64,000 nucleotides of DNA from Bacteroidales bacterium (GCA_017443465.1 JAFRXO010000071.1:1-64000); one strand, 5' to 3'. Positions 26,352-36,411 are shown, counted from the first letter of the stretch. A program made the numbers and translations. Notes: generated from the letters alone by a model not told the origin.

Positions 26352-28334
26352 TCAAGGCAGCTTTTTTATGATATGCTGCTTCTTCACGATATACAGTGAC
26401 GGCCCGGACAGAGTGATCTTCTTCCCGCTGCCGGGGATACGGAACCGCACATCGCTTCCGAAAGCAGCCAGATAAAAGGTGTCTGTTTTCCTGTCATGCA
26501 CGCAATGGAGGTCGGCCGTGTTCGACACCACCTCTATGTCAGCACATTTCCTGGAAAGATCCTCATCCGATGAGACGTTCGGGCATATGATGTAACAGGA
26601 TGCCCTTCCACCGCCTGATTTCCCCAGGTTTTCCGCGAGGGTGAAGACATCCTCGCTGATTGTCTCCCTGGAATATGCCTGGTTGATTTCATACCAGCTG
26701 CCGCTTTGCCTTTTCGCCAGGACTACGACATTTGACTTGCCTGGGAAATAATAGCCCGTGGAATCCTGCCAGACCGACTTGACCGGCCCGGAGAGGGAAT
26801 CAGTTTCCATCCTGGAGTTATTGACATATACGTCAGTACGCTGGAAAGCCTGGTTGACGGTCTGCCAGACATCGTGCCCTTTTTCAAAAGAAAGGTCAGA
26901 AGACATATGGATTATCTTCCCGCCTATGCAGAACCAGCTACGGTTGGCGCTGATACCGTCCCGGGTGGCCTGGATGGAAAAGAAGCCGGCGTCCCCGTCT
27001 GTAAGTCCATATGCGAATGTCTTTGGGCCTTCGTTGCCTTTGCCCCAGTCACGAGCTGGCTTGAGGCTCCCGCTCCCCTGTTCGATGATCGATCCGGGCA
27101 GACGCCTCCAGTTCCATATGGGGAAGATTCTGTCATATTCATCTCCCCGCCTTGCGAGGAACTGCGTACCGTCCCCAAGATAGAGGCCCTTGAGGTTCTC
27201 TTTGTTGCCGCTTTCAGTGTAAATAATTGGATAAGCAGCGTTTTTCACTGAGAAGAAATAATCCCCTCCCTGATGGACCAGCAGCTTGATCCGGTCAAAG
27301 TAGCGGCTCCCTTCCAGCAATTTCTTCCTCGGCCGGCCTTCCAGCTGGGCAATGTAATCATCATATTCGCCCTGCCTCGACGCGTCCACCTTCCGCATAA
27401 GTTCCATCGCTCTTACAATACTCCCGGTCTTGTCATCCGGACGGGAGATTTCACGTCCCATAGCAGTGTATTCCAACAACTTATGGTAGGAGCACCACTG
27501 CTGGCCTTCCAGGATATAGTTGGACAATATCCCGACTTTTTCCCGTGGCATATCAAAAGATGTCCCGCTGACCGCATAAAGGATCTGGGCTGCCGTCAGG
27601 CTGAACGCCTTGCCATAACCGAAAGCATATGACTGGATTCCGTGCTGATAAAAACTGTAATCAGGCTGGATGCCCTCCTTTTCTGTTATCGCAATTGCTC
27701 CGGCAGAAGCATTGACAGCCCTTTTTATCCCTTCGACATCCTTAGTCAAAACGCAGGTGGCGATGTGGTTGAATGTCTCCCAAAGCAGGTTCTCTCCGGT
27801 TGCAGGACCGTGATAATCATAGTAATCCGGCTTTACCGCATAATTCAGCAAAGGGATGGAAGACCTGACCAGTTCCGGGCCGATCTCATTCTCCATGAGG
27901 ACAAAAATCCGGGCCATCTCCGTCGGGACGCCAATAAGATTCCACCAGCCGTTGTTGGCAATCGGTGGTTGTGCAACCCAAGTACGTATTGCTTTTATGA
28001 CACAGCTTTTAACCTTGTCACTGTGCCAGTTAGGGCTCCTCGGATCCTGATACTCCACGGCCAGCCTCGTCAGGCGCCTCCAGTGATAGCCAGGCTGCCA
28101 CTGGGAAGCCGTCTGGTCCTTGTAATCGATGTCCGTGAAAAGCCCTGTCTTTTCATCAAAATTCTTCAGCAGGTCTTCGATGTCATGGTTGTTGCTTTTT
28201 TGGCTCATGGCCAGTTCATACAACCTCGTTTTTATAGTATTCAAATCCCCTTCGACATCATATGCATATGCATTTGATGTGGTCAGGACGACGGCTGCGG
28301 ATAGGATCCAAATAGCCAGAAATAATTTACGCAT
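26352..28334 (-). CDS. Polysaccharide lyase family 8
   Basis: The 660-residue secreted protein (signal about 1-24, ending NAYA) has the PL8 alpha/alpha toroid N-terminal half. NNGWWNLIGVPTEMARI gives the Trp patch and Asn, and QPDYSFYQHGIQSYAFGYG the catalytic His/Tyr region; GREISRP also matches. The beta-sandwich C-terminal half contains YDRIFPIWNWRRLPGS. The family cleaves uronic-acid polymers such as chondroitin, hyaluronan or xanthan by beta-elimination. The start is the ATG before RKLFLAIW; a longer frame adds 12 residues. Tandem CATATG copies (28259, 28265) lie in the signal peptide region. Confidence 0.92.
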   Translation of the reverse strand: MRKLFLAIWILSAAVVLTTSNAYAYDVEGDLNTIKTRLYELAMSQKSNNHDIEDLLKNFDEKTGLFTDIDYKDQTASQWQPGYHWRRLTRLAVEYQDPRSPNWHSDKVKSCVIKAIRTWVAQPPIANNGWWNLIGVPTEMARIFVLMENEIGPELVRSSIPLLNYAVKPDYYDYHGPATGENLLWETFNHIATCVLTKDVEGIKRAVNASAGAIAITEKEGIQPDYSFYQHGIQSYAFGYGKAFSLTAAQILYAVSGTSFDMPREKVGILSNYILEGQQWCSYHKLLEYTAMGREISRPDDKTGSIVRAMELMRKVDASRQGEYDDYIAQLEGRPRKKLLEGSRYFDRIKLLVHQGGDYFFSVKNAAYPIIYTESGNKENLKGLYLGDGTQFLARRGDEYDRIFPIWNWRRLPGSIIEQGSGSLKPARDWGKGNEGPKTFAYGLTDGDAGFFSIQATRDGISANRSWFCIGGKIIHMSSDLSFEKGHDVWQTVNQAFQRTDVYVNNSRMETDSLSGPVKSVWQDSTGYYFPGKSNVVVLAKRQSGSWYEINQAYSRETISEDVFTLAENLGKSGGGRASCYIICPNVSSDEDLSRKCADIEVVSNTADLHCVHDRKTDTFYLAAFGSDVRFRIPGSGKKITLSGPSLYIVKKQHIIKKLP

Positions 28335-28385
28335 AATATTTCTTTTCTCTTTCGAGGTAAATATAAACAAATAAAATTACATCGC

Positions 28386-28393
28386 TATATTTG
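28386..28393 (+). promoter_or_regulatory. -7 box for the metallophosphoesterase gene
   Basis: TATATTTG. The predicted start is only a few bases from the ATG at 28402, so the leader would be nearly absent. An in-frame ATG at 28411 is an alternative. Confidence 0.5.
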
Positions 28394-28401
28394 TAACTGC
28401 C

Positions 28402-30135
28402 ATGAAGACGATGACACGACTTATAGCCATCCTGCTCTGTCTTACGGCGGTTTTCGCCTGCAAGAAAACAGAGCAGCCTCACGTTCAGCCACACACCACA
28501 GAACTGAACGGGACCCCGCTTGTGAACGGGAACGACCTTATAGGCATAATCAGTGACGCCAAAACGGGTAAAGGCGTCCCCGGAGTAGTCGTATCCGATG
28601 GCTATGATTGCGTCATGACCGACAAGAACGGAGTCTATCAGTTCAAGTCAAATTCCCGCTCCCGCATTGTCTATTACTCGATTCCGGCGGAATACAAGGT
28701 CGCGACAGGAGCCGGGCCAAGCATTCCTAAGTTCTATCAGCCGGTCAATCCTAAGGATAAACAAAGCCGGGCAGATTTCATCCTTGAACCCCTTGACGGA
28801 GGGAAAGAAACGACTTGGACCTTCCTCGGAATCGGAGATCCGCAGTGTGCGACTTCAGGTAATGCCAACCGTTATACCGACGAAACGATCCAGGACATCA
28901 AGCAATCCGTAGCCAACAGGAATAATGTCTATGCAATGACCCTCGGCGACATCATCTACGACAGCAACGACATGTGGCCGACCATGGTGGCGTCAATGTC
29001 CTCCGTCCCGACGGGAACGGGTTGGCATGTCCCCTTCTTCCAGACAATAGGGAACCATGACCATGATTCCCTCAAGCCGGATACAGCGGACGATGCCTTG
29101 GATGATTATAATGCCACCGCTACCTTCGAGAAATATTTCGGGCCGGAGAATTACTCCTTCAACCGCGGGGATGTGCATGTCGTCTCAATGGACAACATCA
29201 TGGTTGCCAGCCAGAAGAGTTCCTCAAAAAGCAACGGCAAGACGTGGGAATACAGCGGAGGATTTACTGACTGGCAGCTCGAATGGCTGAAAAAAGACCT
29301 GGCCCTCGTCCCGGACAAAGAGAACAAGATGATCATTCTCTGCTGCCACATCCCGCTGCGCAATTCAAAGTCCGGACACTGCCAGGATGTCCTCAAACTC
29401 ATGGAAGAGTTCAAAGAGGCGCATCTGATGATCGGGCACACACACTACACCCAGAACTTCGTCTACCCGTCATCCCATAAGGCCAAAGGCGGACTTCCCG
29501 TATATGAACATATCCATGGTTCCGCTTGCGGGTCCTGGTGGACAAAGAACTGCAGTTCTACCACCAGCGGAGAGCCCTCCGGTTACACAATCTATGAAAT
29601 CAAAGGTGCCCACATAAACAACTGGCGCCTTAAAGGGACACGCAGGGATGCCGGTTTCCAACTCAGGGTTTTTGACGGGAATGAGATATACTATCAGACC
29701 TCTTATCCTCTCAATTGGTACACAGCGAGCCAGACCGTAGAATCCTCCGTACCCATCAGTGTCAAAGGGAATACCGTTCTAAGGGACTGCTTCGTCGCCC
29801 AGGTTTTCAATGATGATGATACGTACTGGACGGTTGAATTATATAAAAAGAGCACAGGAGAAAAAATCGGAGATTTCAAGCGGCTCTCCAACGGCACCTG
29901 CTCAAATATCGCGGCGGCTGCCTACTACTATAACCTGAAGCGGAAGACCTCTGACAGTTACCGCACATCGACTGCCAGCCATTATTGGTACTTCAAGCCC
30001 TCATCCGGCAATCCAGCCGCAGAAACGGACTGGGAGGTAATCGCCACTCACAGGCTGCCAGGCTACGAAAACGTCTCCAATACATATGACTGTTCCGTAT
30101 TGACCAGGGAAATGGATTTCGAGAATGAATTCTAA
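28402..30135 (+). CDS. Calcineurin-like metallophosphoesterase lipoprotein
   Basis: The 577-residue protein has a lipoprotein signal (LLCLTAVFACKK). An N-terminal beta domain follows (GIISDAKTGKGVPGVVVSDG, carboxypeptidase-regulatory-like). The metallophosphatase core has IGDPQ, LGDIIYD, GNHDHD, CCHIP and GHTHYTQNF, together supplying the two-metal site. A C-terminal domain (about 430 on) matches the MetallophosC type. The substrate is unknown. It stands between PL8 (divergent) and GH2, 49 bp before the latter, so removal of phosphate from glycan breakdown products is a reasonable guess. Confidence 0.9.
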   Translation: MKTMTRLIAILLCLTAVFACKKTEQPHVQPHTTELNGTPLVNGNDLIGIISDAKTGKGVPGVVVSDGYDCVMTDKNGVYQFKSNSRSRIVYYSIPAEYKVATGAGPSIPKFYQPVNPKDKQSRADFILEPLDGGKETTWTFLGIGDPQCATSGNANRYTDETIQDIKQSVANRNNVYAMTLGDIIYDSNDMWPTMVASMSSVPTGTGWHVPFFQTIGNHDHDSLKPDTADDALDDYNATATFEKYFGPENYSFNRGDVHVVSMDNIMVASQKSSSKSNGKTWEYSGGFTDWQLEWLKKDLALVPDKENKMIILCCHIPLRNSKSGHCQDVLKLMEEFKEAHLMIGHTHYTQNFVYPSSHKAKGGLPVYEHIHGSACGSWWTKNCSSTTSGEPSGYTIYEIKGAHINNWRLKGTRRDAGFQLRVFDGNEIYYQTSYPLNWYTASQTVESSVPISVKGNTVLRDCFVAQVFNDDDTYWTVELYKKSTGEKIGDFKRLSNGTCSNIAAAAYYYNLKRKTSDSYRTSTASHYWYFKPSSGNPAAETDWEVIATHRLPGYENVSNTYDCSVLTREMDFENEF

Positions 30136-30147
30136 TGAGCAATTGAT

Positions 30148-30155
30148 TATATTTG
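30148..30155 (+). promoter_or_regulatory. -7 box for the GH2 gene
   Basis: TATATTTG followed by CATATAC. Transcription would start near 30162, 23 nt before the chosen ATG, which supports the 30185 start over an ATG at 30125. Confidence 0.5.
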
Positions 30156-30184
30156 CATATACTTCCAAACAGCTTCTAAATATC

Positions 30185-32914
30185 ATGAGAAAACTGACCG
30201 CAGTCCTTCTTGCCGCAGCCTTGATGCTTGGCGTTTCATGCAGTGTTAACCAGAGCCAGAAAAACATCCCGCTGCCCGAACATCCCCGCCCGGATTTCGA
30301 GCGCGCTGAATGGATGAACCTCAACGGATACTGGTCTTTCACCTTCGAAAAAGCAGCCGCGGATAAAGCCCTCCAGGCAAATGACCTCAGCACGATGAAC
30401 CAGAAGATCATGGTGCCATTCCCCTGGGGATCAAAACTTTCCGAAGTTGAAGACAATGGAGACATCGCATGGTATGCACGCAAGGTCTCCATCCCGGCCG
30501 AGTGGAAAGGGAAAAGGGTTTTCCTTGTAGTCGGTGCCTCTGACTGGGACACCCAGGTGTGGTGCGACGGACAGGAAATCGGACGTCACCAGGGGGGATA
30601 CACACCCTTCGAATGCGAGATAAAGGATCCCAAATTCGGAGACAGCCAGATGTTCCTGATCAAGGCCGACGACACCTCAAGCGACGCGCACCTCTACGGA
30701 AAGCAGGGCTACGGAAACGCTCGTGGCATATGGCAGACCGTCTATCTGGAAGCCCGCGGGGACAACTTCATCCGCTCGCTTCACTTCACCCCTGACATCG
30801 ACCGCTCGCTGGTCCACGTAGATGTGGCCCTGGATTCACCTGCAGGGAAGGACGACCTTTTCAAGCTGGATTTCAAGACAGGAGGGCAGCAGCCTTTCGC
30901 AGCCTCAATGGACGGAAAAGACAATGCCTGCTTCGACATTCCGATCAAGGACCAGCACCTGTGGGACCTCGACGACCCGTTCCTCTATGAGGTCACTGCA
31001 TCCCTGGGAGACAAAGACGCAGTCAACACCTATTTCGGCCAGAGGAAGGTCAGCGTAATGCCCTTCCCGGGCGCAGACTACAACTACGTCGCCCTCAACA
31101 ACAAGCCCATATACCTCCAGCTCTGTCTGGACCAGAGCTATCATCCGGACGGATTCTACACCTTCCCCAGCGACGAATTCATGAAGAATGAGATCCTCAT
31201 CTCCAAGAAGCTCGGCCTGAACGGAAACAGGATCCACATCAAGGTCGAAATCCCCCGCAAGCTCTACTGGGCTGACAAGCTCGGCCTCCTGATAATGGCC
31301 GACACCCCGAATTTCTGGGGAGAGCCGGTGCCGGAGGCCCGTCAGGACTGGGAGAACTGCCTCCGCGGACAGGTTGAACGCGACTACAACCACCCGTCTA
31401 TCTTCGCATGGGTCAACTTCAACGAGACCTGGGGACTGTTCACGAACAAAGTGTACACCGAGGAAACCCAGGAGTGGGTCCGCTCCATGTACCATCTGAC
31501 AAAAGCCCTGGACCCCTCACGTCTGGTCGAGGACCAGTCAGCATGCAACCACGACCACGTCGAGTCTGACATAAATTCCTGGCACGCCTACCGCAGGGGA
31601 TATGTCTGGGAAAGCACCATCAGGAATTATGTCGAAAACACCTATCCCGGAAGCACTTACAATTACATAGGCGGCAATGTCCAGAACGGGGCCCCGATGA
31701 TCAACAGCGAGTGCGGCAACGTATGGGGCTATGAGGGCAGTGCAGGCGACTGCGACTACACCTGGGACTACCACGTAATGATGGATGCCTTCAGGCGCTA
31801 TCCCAAATGTGCAGGATGGCTCTACACTGAGCATCATGACGTCATAAACGAGTGGAACGGTTACGTGAAATACGACCGCTCGGAGAAGATCGACGGACTG
31901 GATGAGCTTGTGCCCGGAATGACCATGGCCGATTTCCAGAGCCTCTATTACATAAGCCCTGAGCGCTATCTCTACACCGAAGCCGAAGCCGGTTCATCGA
32001 TCGACCTGCCGTTCTACGCCTCTTTCATGACTGACAAGGATCCCGGGAAGCTCACCCTTGAGACAGAACTCGTGGGATGGAATTCCATGGGTGTGTTCAA
32101 GAATTTCCAGAAGAAGTCAACCCCGATTGAATTTGAGCCTTACATGAGCAGGACGGCAGCCAGAGAGCTCGTCCAGATGCCGCAGGAGAACGGACTCTAC
32201 CTGCTCCGCATGGTGCTCAGGGACGGCAATGGCAAGGCCCTGCACCACAATTTCAGCACCTTCAGGATCAAGGACGGGACTGAGCCGCAGATTGAGAACC
32301 TCCGCCTGGTCCCCTTCGCCCCGGCATCATTCACCGCCAGCGAATGGTCAGCCAAGCAGACTTCGATCTACGACGGACTTAAGGTTGACGGATTCGGACA
32401 CGGCTACTTCGAATACACCGTAGCCCTCCCGGATGATGTAGACACCCAGAAGATCGTTTCCGCCGAGCTCCTGTTCGAGGCCTCCGCGAAGGAACAATTC
32501 GGAAAAGACAAGGAAGGGAATGAAATCTCCGGAGAATACATGCTGGGCAAGGGCACATTCGACCATTGCAAGTCTCCGAACGCATATGCGATGACAGACG
32601 GCATATATTTCCCTTCACGGGTAGAGGTTTCCGTAGGCGGAAAGGCCATCGGGAAATACGAACTGAAGGACGACCCGGCCGACCACAGGGGAATACTGTC
32701 CTGGGGTTCCCAGCCGAATGTGAACCGCATCCGTGAAGCAGGTTCCTACGGGGAACTGGTGCAGATGGAAATCCCCACAGAAGCCCTCCGCAAGGACAGG
32801 AACGTTGTGATACGCTTCACGGTGCCTGCCGAGTCGGACGGTGGCCTGGCAATATATGGCAAGGACTTCGGCCGCTATCCGATGGATCCGACCCTTGTCC
32901 TGAGGTTCAAATAA
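30185..32914 (+). CDS. Glycoside hydrolase family 2 lipoprotein
   Basis: The 909-residue protein has a lipoprotein signal (LAAALMLGVSCS). The GH2 domain order follows: sugar-binding jelly roll (MNLNGYWSFTFEK, VGASDWDTQVWCDGQEIG), immunoglobulin-like domain, TIM barrel with acid/base region FAWVNFNETWG and a probable nucleophile in INSECGNVWG, and a C-terminal extension from about 600. GH2 includes beta-galactosidases, beta-glucuronidases and beta-mannosidases; specificity is not clear. With PL8 upstream, a glycosaminoglycan or uronic-acid polymer is possible. It converges on the M23-LysM gene with a 15 bp gap. Confidence 0.9.
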   Translation: MRKLTAVLLAAALMLGVSCSVNQSQKNIPLPEHPRPDFERAEWMNLNGYWSFTFEKAAADKALQANDLSTMNQKIMVPFPWGSKLSEVEDNGDIAWYARKVSIPAEWKGKRVFLVVGASDWDTQVWCDGQEIGRHQGGYTPFECEIKDPKFGDSQMFLIKADDTSSDAHLYGKQGYGNARGIWQTVYLEARGDNFIRSLHFTPDIDRSLVHVDVALDSPAGKDDLFKLDFKTGGQQPFAASMDGKDNACFDIPIKDQHLWDLDDPFLYEVTASLGDKDAVNTYFGQRKVSVMPFPGADYNYVALNNKPIYLQLCLDQSYHPDGFYTFPSDEFMKNEILISKKLGLNGNRIHIKVEIPRKLYWADKLGLLIMADTPNFWGEPVPEARQDWENCLRGQVERDYNHPSIFAWVNFNETWGLFTNKVYTEETQEWVRSMYHLTKALDPSRLVEDQSACNHDHVESDINSWHAYRRGYVWESTIRNYVENTYPGSTYNYIGGNVQNGAPMINSECGNVWGYEGSAGDCDYTWDYHVMMDAFRRYPKCAGWLYTEHHDVINEWNGYVKYDRSEKIDGLDELVPGMTMADFQSLYYISPERYLYTEAEAGSSIDLPFYASFMTDKDPGKLTLETELVGWNSMGVFKNFQKKSTPIEFEPYMSRTAARELVQMPQENGLYLLRMVLRDGNGKALHHNFSTFRIKDGTEPQIENLRLVPFAPASFTASEWSAKQTSIYDGLKVDGFGHGYFEYTVALPDDVDTQKIVSAELLFEASAKEQFGKDKEGNEISGEYMLGKGTFDHCKSPNAYAMTDGIYFPSRVEVSVGGKAIGKYELKDDPADHRGILSWGSQPNVNRIREAGSYGELVQMEIPTEALRKDRNVVIRFTVPAESDGGLAIYGKDFGRYPMDPTLVLRFK

Positions 32915-32929
32915 CTCTTTGATAATCAA

Positions 32930-34000
32930 TCACTTCACCCTGAGGCGTTTCCCCACTCGGAGAATCGTCCTCTCGGTGATTCCGTTAAGCGAACAGATCT
33001 TGCGCACTGTGGTGTGGTAACGCTGGGCTATGCCTGAGAGCGTGTCGCCTGAACGGACCGTATGGTACTGGGCTGCCGCCAGTTCCTTGGCTTTCTGCTC
33101 GGCCTCGGCTTTCGCCTTCGCTGCCTTTTCTTCGGCTATGGCTTTCTCCTTGGCGTCTCCCTCATTGATTTCGAACTCTTCGTCGTCAGACTCCGGGACA
33201 TAGCTGCTGTGGGCATCCAGATACTTCTTCTTCAGGACGAAGACTCCATGACGGAGCATGGCCTGGGGAAAATCCACTATCCACTCAGGATCGAAGGCAT
33301 ATCCCTTGTAACGGGTCTCGAAATGCAGGTGCGGACCGGTCGCGCGCCCGGTAGAGCCGCAAAGTCCCAGCTGCTGTCCGGCATGGACCCAGTCTCCCTC
33401 GGAGACAAGGATCTTTGACATATGCGAATAGAATGTCTCCAGGCCATTCTCATGGCGCAGGATCACCAAGTTGCCGTAGCCGTGGTAGTACTTCGCCATC
33501 CTGACCTTGCCGTCGAATGCTGCGCAGACAGGATCCCCGAAATGGAGCGGGAGGTCGACGCCCATATGGTTACGGCCGTGCCTGCGGCCGAACTTGGAAT
33601 AGACCTTCCCCTTGAACGGGCTGAAGAAAGTATTCACGCTGTCCACAATGGGTATGATGACCTCTTCGGAGAGGGAATCCAGGGGCATATGGTACGGATT
33701 CGGATACTCGTTGTTCCAGTTCGAGGTAAATATCCTGTCGGACATCCTGTCCTCGGGATTCTTCCAATAGTGCCATGTGAAGTCCTCGAGCAGGATGATC
33801 TTGATGAGAGGATCAGAGGTGCTCAGGGTGTCTATGGCATTGGCCTCTATCAGGGACTTGACGGGCTCAAGGGCAGGACGCGGCACGACAACCGCCGCCT
33901 GTTTCTTGTTCTGGATCGAAGGTTTTATGTCAGGCCCTGCAACCGCGAACACGGGCAATGCAATCGCCGCAGCGGTCAGGATACATTTTCTAAAATTCAT
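32930..34000 (-). CDS. M23 peptidase with C-terminal LysM
   Basis: The 356-residue secreted protein has a signal near MNFRKCILTAAAIALPVFAVAG. A lysostaphin-like M23 domain contains NHMGVDLP (HxxxD), FYSHM and GPHLHFE (HxH), so the zinc site is complete. A charged Ala/Lys/Glu helix follows, then LysM (YHTVRSGDTLSGIAQRYHTT...LRVGKRLRVK). It would cut peptidoglycan cross-bridges while bound to the wall. The ATG at 34000 is preferred because the longer frame starts with TTG. It is last of the ruvX-def-pmm run, 51 bp after pmm. Confidence 0.93.
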   Translation of the reverse strand: MNFRKCILTAAAIALPVFAVAGPDIKPSIQNKKQAAVVVPRPALEPVKSLIEANAIDTLSTSDPLIKIILLEDFTWHYWKNPEDRMSDRIFTSNWNNEYPNPYHMPLDSLSEEVIIPIVDSVNTFFSPFKGKVYSKFGRRHGRNHMGVDLPLHFGDPVCAAFDGKVRMAKYYHGYGNLVILRHENGLETFYSHMSKILVSEGDWVHAGQQLGLCGSTGRATGPHLHFETRYKGYAFDPEWIVDFPQAMLRHGVFVLKKKYLDAHSSYVPESDDEEFEINEGDAKEKAIAEEKAAKAKAEAEQKAKELAAAQYHTVRSGDTLSGIAQRYHTTVRKICSLNGITERTILRVGKRLRVK

Positions 34001-34057
34001 TTGCAATTGTTTTCACATGCTTTCACAGCATCGGGTTCAGGTTTCAGTACTTACGGC

Positions 34058-35419
34058 TCAGCTTCTTACGGCTCCGAACTTCTCAGCGAGCAGAGAGACT
34101 GTCTCGTCTATCTTCGCGGCGAGCATTTCGGTCGTCGCGGCCTCGCATATGAACCGCAGGTAAGGCTCGGTGTTGGACGGCCTCACGTTGAACCACCAGT
34201 CTTTGAATTCTATCCTGTAACCGTCGAAATCCATGACCGCGGTCGGAGTCTCATCCTTGGTGAAATGTGCCTTGAGAGCCTCTATCGCGCCTTCCTTGTC
34301 AACTACCTTGAAATTGACCTCGCCTGAGTTCTCATAATGCTTGATTCCGGCTACCATTTCGCTGAGCTTGACGCCTTTGCGCTTGGCTTCGGCCACAACG
34401 CGGAGCATCAGCAGGGAAGCCAGCATGCCGCTGTCGGAGTAGAAGAAATCGCGGAAATAATAGTGTCCGGCAAGTTCTCCGCCCCACAGACCTCCGAGTT
34501 CGCGGAGCCTCGGTGCGGCATTCGCACGGCCCACCTTCCAGGTCGCGACCTGGCATCCCATGGGCTCAAGGTACTCGGTTACTGACTTGGATGAACGGAT
34601 GTCCTGGAGGACAATCCCCTTCTCTCCCCTTTCACCCACGAAGTAATTGCCCAGCAGGGCGATGACCAGGTCCGGAGGAACCACCTCGGCCTTGTCGTCC
34701 ACGAACATGACGCGGTCGGCGTCGCCATCGTAGATCACTCCCACGTCAGCGCCTGTCTCGCGCACCAGGTTCTGGAGGTCAACGTCGTTTGCGGGGATCA
34801 ACGGATTGGGCTCATGGCTGGGGAAACGCCCGTCCATGACGTCATTGACATATGCATGTCCTTCGCCGAAGATGTCTTTGGCGAGGAGGGTGGCCATTCC
34901 GCTGGAAAGGTCGAAGGCTATCTTGAGGTTGGAGATGTCTCCCATGTAGCCACGCAGGAACTCCAGGTAGTCTTCACGGACGTCCAGCTTGTGCACCGTA
35001 CCGGGCTTGACAGCCGGAGGGGTGGGCCTGCCGACATCGATCCATTCCTTGATGGTCCCAAGACCGCTTTCCAGTCCGACGGGAAGGGCGTTCTCACGTG
35101 AGACCTTCATTCCGTTGTACTGTGGAGGGTTGTGGGAAGCGGTAATCTGGACTGAAGCCTTGAAGCCATGCTTGGCTGTCCCGAAATAGACCATAGGAGT
35201 AGAGCTGAGACCTATGTCATATACATCCGCTCCCGCATCCATGATTCCCCTGAGGAGGTACTCATGCACCTCGTCCGAGGAAAGCCTGCAGTCGCGTCCT
35301 ACCAGGACACGGTCTGTGCCGAGAAGTTCTGGAAGGAAATATCCGACCTTGTAAACAGTGTCCTTGTTGAAATCCAGATTGTATATGCCCCGGATGTCGT
35401 AAGCGTGGAATGCACCCAT
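34058..35419 (-). CDS. Phosphomannomutase / phosphoglucomutase
   Basis: The 453-residue alpha-D-phosphohexomutase interconverts hexose 6- and 1-phosphates for nucleotide-sugar synthesis. It has all four family motifs: the active-site serine loop VQITASHNPPQYNGMK, metal loop VIYDGDADRVMFVD, sugar loop GGLWGGELAGHYYF and phosphate loop RPSNTEPYLRFICE. Bifunctional PMM/PGM activity is common for this group and sequence does not decide between sugars. It lies 7 bp after def. Confidence 0.94.
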   Translation of the reverse strand: MGAFHAYDIRGIYNLDFNKDTVYKVGYFLPELLGTDRVLVGRDCRLSSDEVHEYLLRGIMDAGADVYDIGLSSTPMVYFGTAKHGFKASVQITASHNPPQYNGMKVSRENALPVGLESGLGTIKEWIDVGRPTPPAVKPGTVHKLDVREDYLEFLRGYMGDISNLKIAFDLSSGMATLLAKDIFGEGHAYVNDVMDGRFPSHEPNPLIPANDVDLQNLVRETGADVGVIYDGDADRVMFVDDKAEVVPPDLVIALLGNYFVGERGEKGIVLQDIRSSKSVTEYLEPMGCQVATWKVGRANAAPRLRELGGLWGGELAGHYYFRDFFYSDSGMLASLLMLRVVAEAKRKGVKLSEMVAGIKHYENSGEVNFKVVDKEGAIEALKAHFTKDETPTAVMDFDGYRIEFKDWWFNVRPSNTEPYLRFICEAATTEMLAAKIDETVSLLAEKFGAVRS

Positions 35420-35426
35420 ATTCTTC

Positions 35427-35981
35427 TTAAATTAGTTTTGTGTTATAATGAGCCGAAGCCTTGCCGCGGGAAATGGCCTGGAGTTTCTTGGATATGATCT
35501 TCTTGCGGATAGGAGAGACATGGTCGGTGAACATGTCCCCGTCCAGGTGAGAAAGCTCATGCTCCACCATGCGGGCCGCGAACTTGTCAAAGGTCTCGGT
35601 GATCTTGGTCAGGTTCTCATCGTAATATTCAACCGTAATGGACTTGGGACGGACGACGTCGCAGAATATGCCCGGTATCGACAGGCAGCCCTCCTGGTAG
35701 GACACCATCTCCTTGCTCCTGTCCACTATGACGGGATTGACAAGCACCCTGCGGAAGTCCTTGAGATAGTCATATGTCTCGGAAACGGGGACGCCGTCCA
35801 CAATTACCACGCGCTTCCCCACGCCGATCTGAGGGGCGGCAAGCCCGACCCCGTCGGCGTGTGCAAGGGTGTCCCTGAGGTCCTGCACAAGGGCCTTGAG
35901 CCCTTCCCTGTCATTGAGGTCCACCTCGGAAGCCCTTTCGCGGAGCACCTTGGAACCATATAAATATATCGGTTGTATCAT
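35427..35981 (-). CDS. def: Peptide deformylase
   Basis: The protein removes the formyl group from nascent chains. All three motifs are present: GVGLAAPQIGV, EGCLSIPG and the metal-binding HELSHLDG. At 184 residues it fits the standard bacterial enzyme with an extended C-terminal helix. Its start overlaps the ruvX stop by 4 bp and it precedes pmm by 7 bp. Confidence 0.96.
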   Translation of the reverse strand: MIQPIYLYGSKVLRERASEVDLNDREGLKALVQDLRDTLAHADGVGLAAPQIGVGKRVVIVDGVPVSETYDYLKDFRRVLVNPVIVDRSKEMVSYQEGCLSIPGIFCDVVRPKSITVEYYDENLTKITETFDKFAARMVEHELSHLDGDMFTDHVSPIRKKIISKKLQAISRGKASAHYNTKLI

Positions 35982-36403
35982 ATTATCCTGTCTTTGCGGT
36001 CCAACCAGTCCTGCAAAATTATTGCCGCACTGATCTTGTCCACGTTCTCCTTATTCCTCCGCTGTGAGGACTTCATGCCCCCGTCAATCATGGCCCGGTG
36101 CGCAAGAACCGACGTAAACCTCTCGTCTTCAAGACTCTGAGGAATGTCAGGGAATGCTTTCGAAAGCTCTTTCAGGAAAGCCTTCACATCCCCCGCGGCC
36201 TCTGAAGGGCGTCCGTCGAGATTGACGGGCCAGCCGACGACAAAGCGGACTATATGCTCTTTTTGAGCATATTTTTTGATATAATCTATTAACTTTGCAC
36301 CTGGAACGGTGTCAAGGGCAGATGCGAAGATGCCGAGCGGATCGCTTACTGCTATCCCGGAGCGCTTTCTTCCGTAATCTATGCCAATGACCCTGTCCAT
36401 CAT
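35978..36403 (-). CDS. ruvX: RuvX/YqgF-family nuclease
   Basis: This 141-residue RNase H-like protein has the N-terminal VIGIDYGRKRSGIAVSD motif, the VGWPVNLDG segment and the catalytic LEDERFTS and DKISAAIILQDWL regions. YqgF in E. coli processes the 5' end of pre-16S rRNA, and the family is also named a putative Holliday-junction resolvase. It is the first gene of a minus-strand operon. The predicted transcript start is almost at the ATG; a second ATG is one codon on. Confidence 0.94.
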   Translation of the reverse strand: MMDRVIGIDYGRKRSGIAVSDPLGIFASALDTVPGAKLIDYIKKYAQKEHIVRFVVGWPVNLDGRPSEAAGDVKAFLKELSKAFPDIPQSLEDERFTSVLAHRAMIDGGMKSSQRRNKENVDKISAAIILQDWLDRKDRII

Positions 36404-36411
36404 GTAACCTG

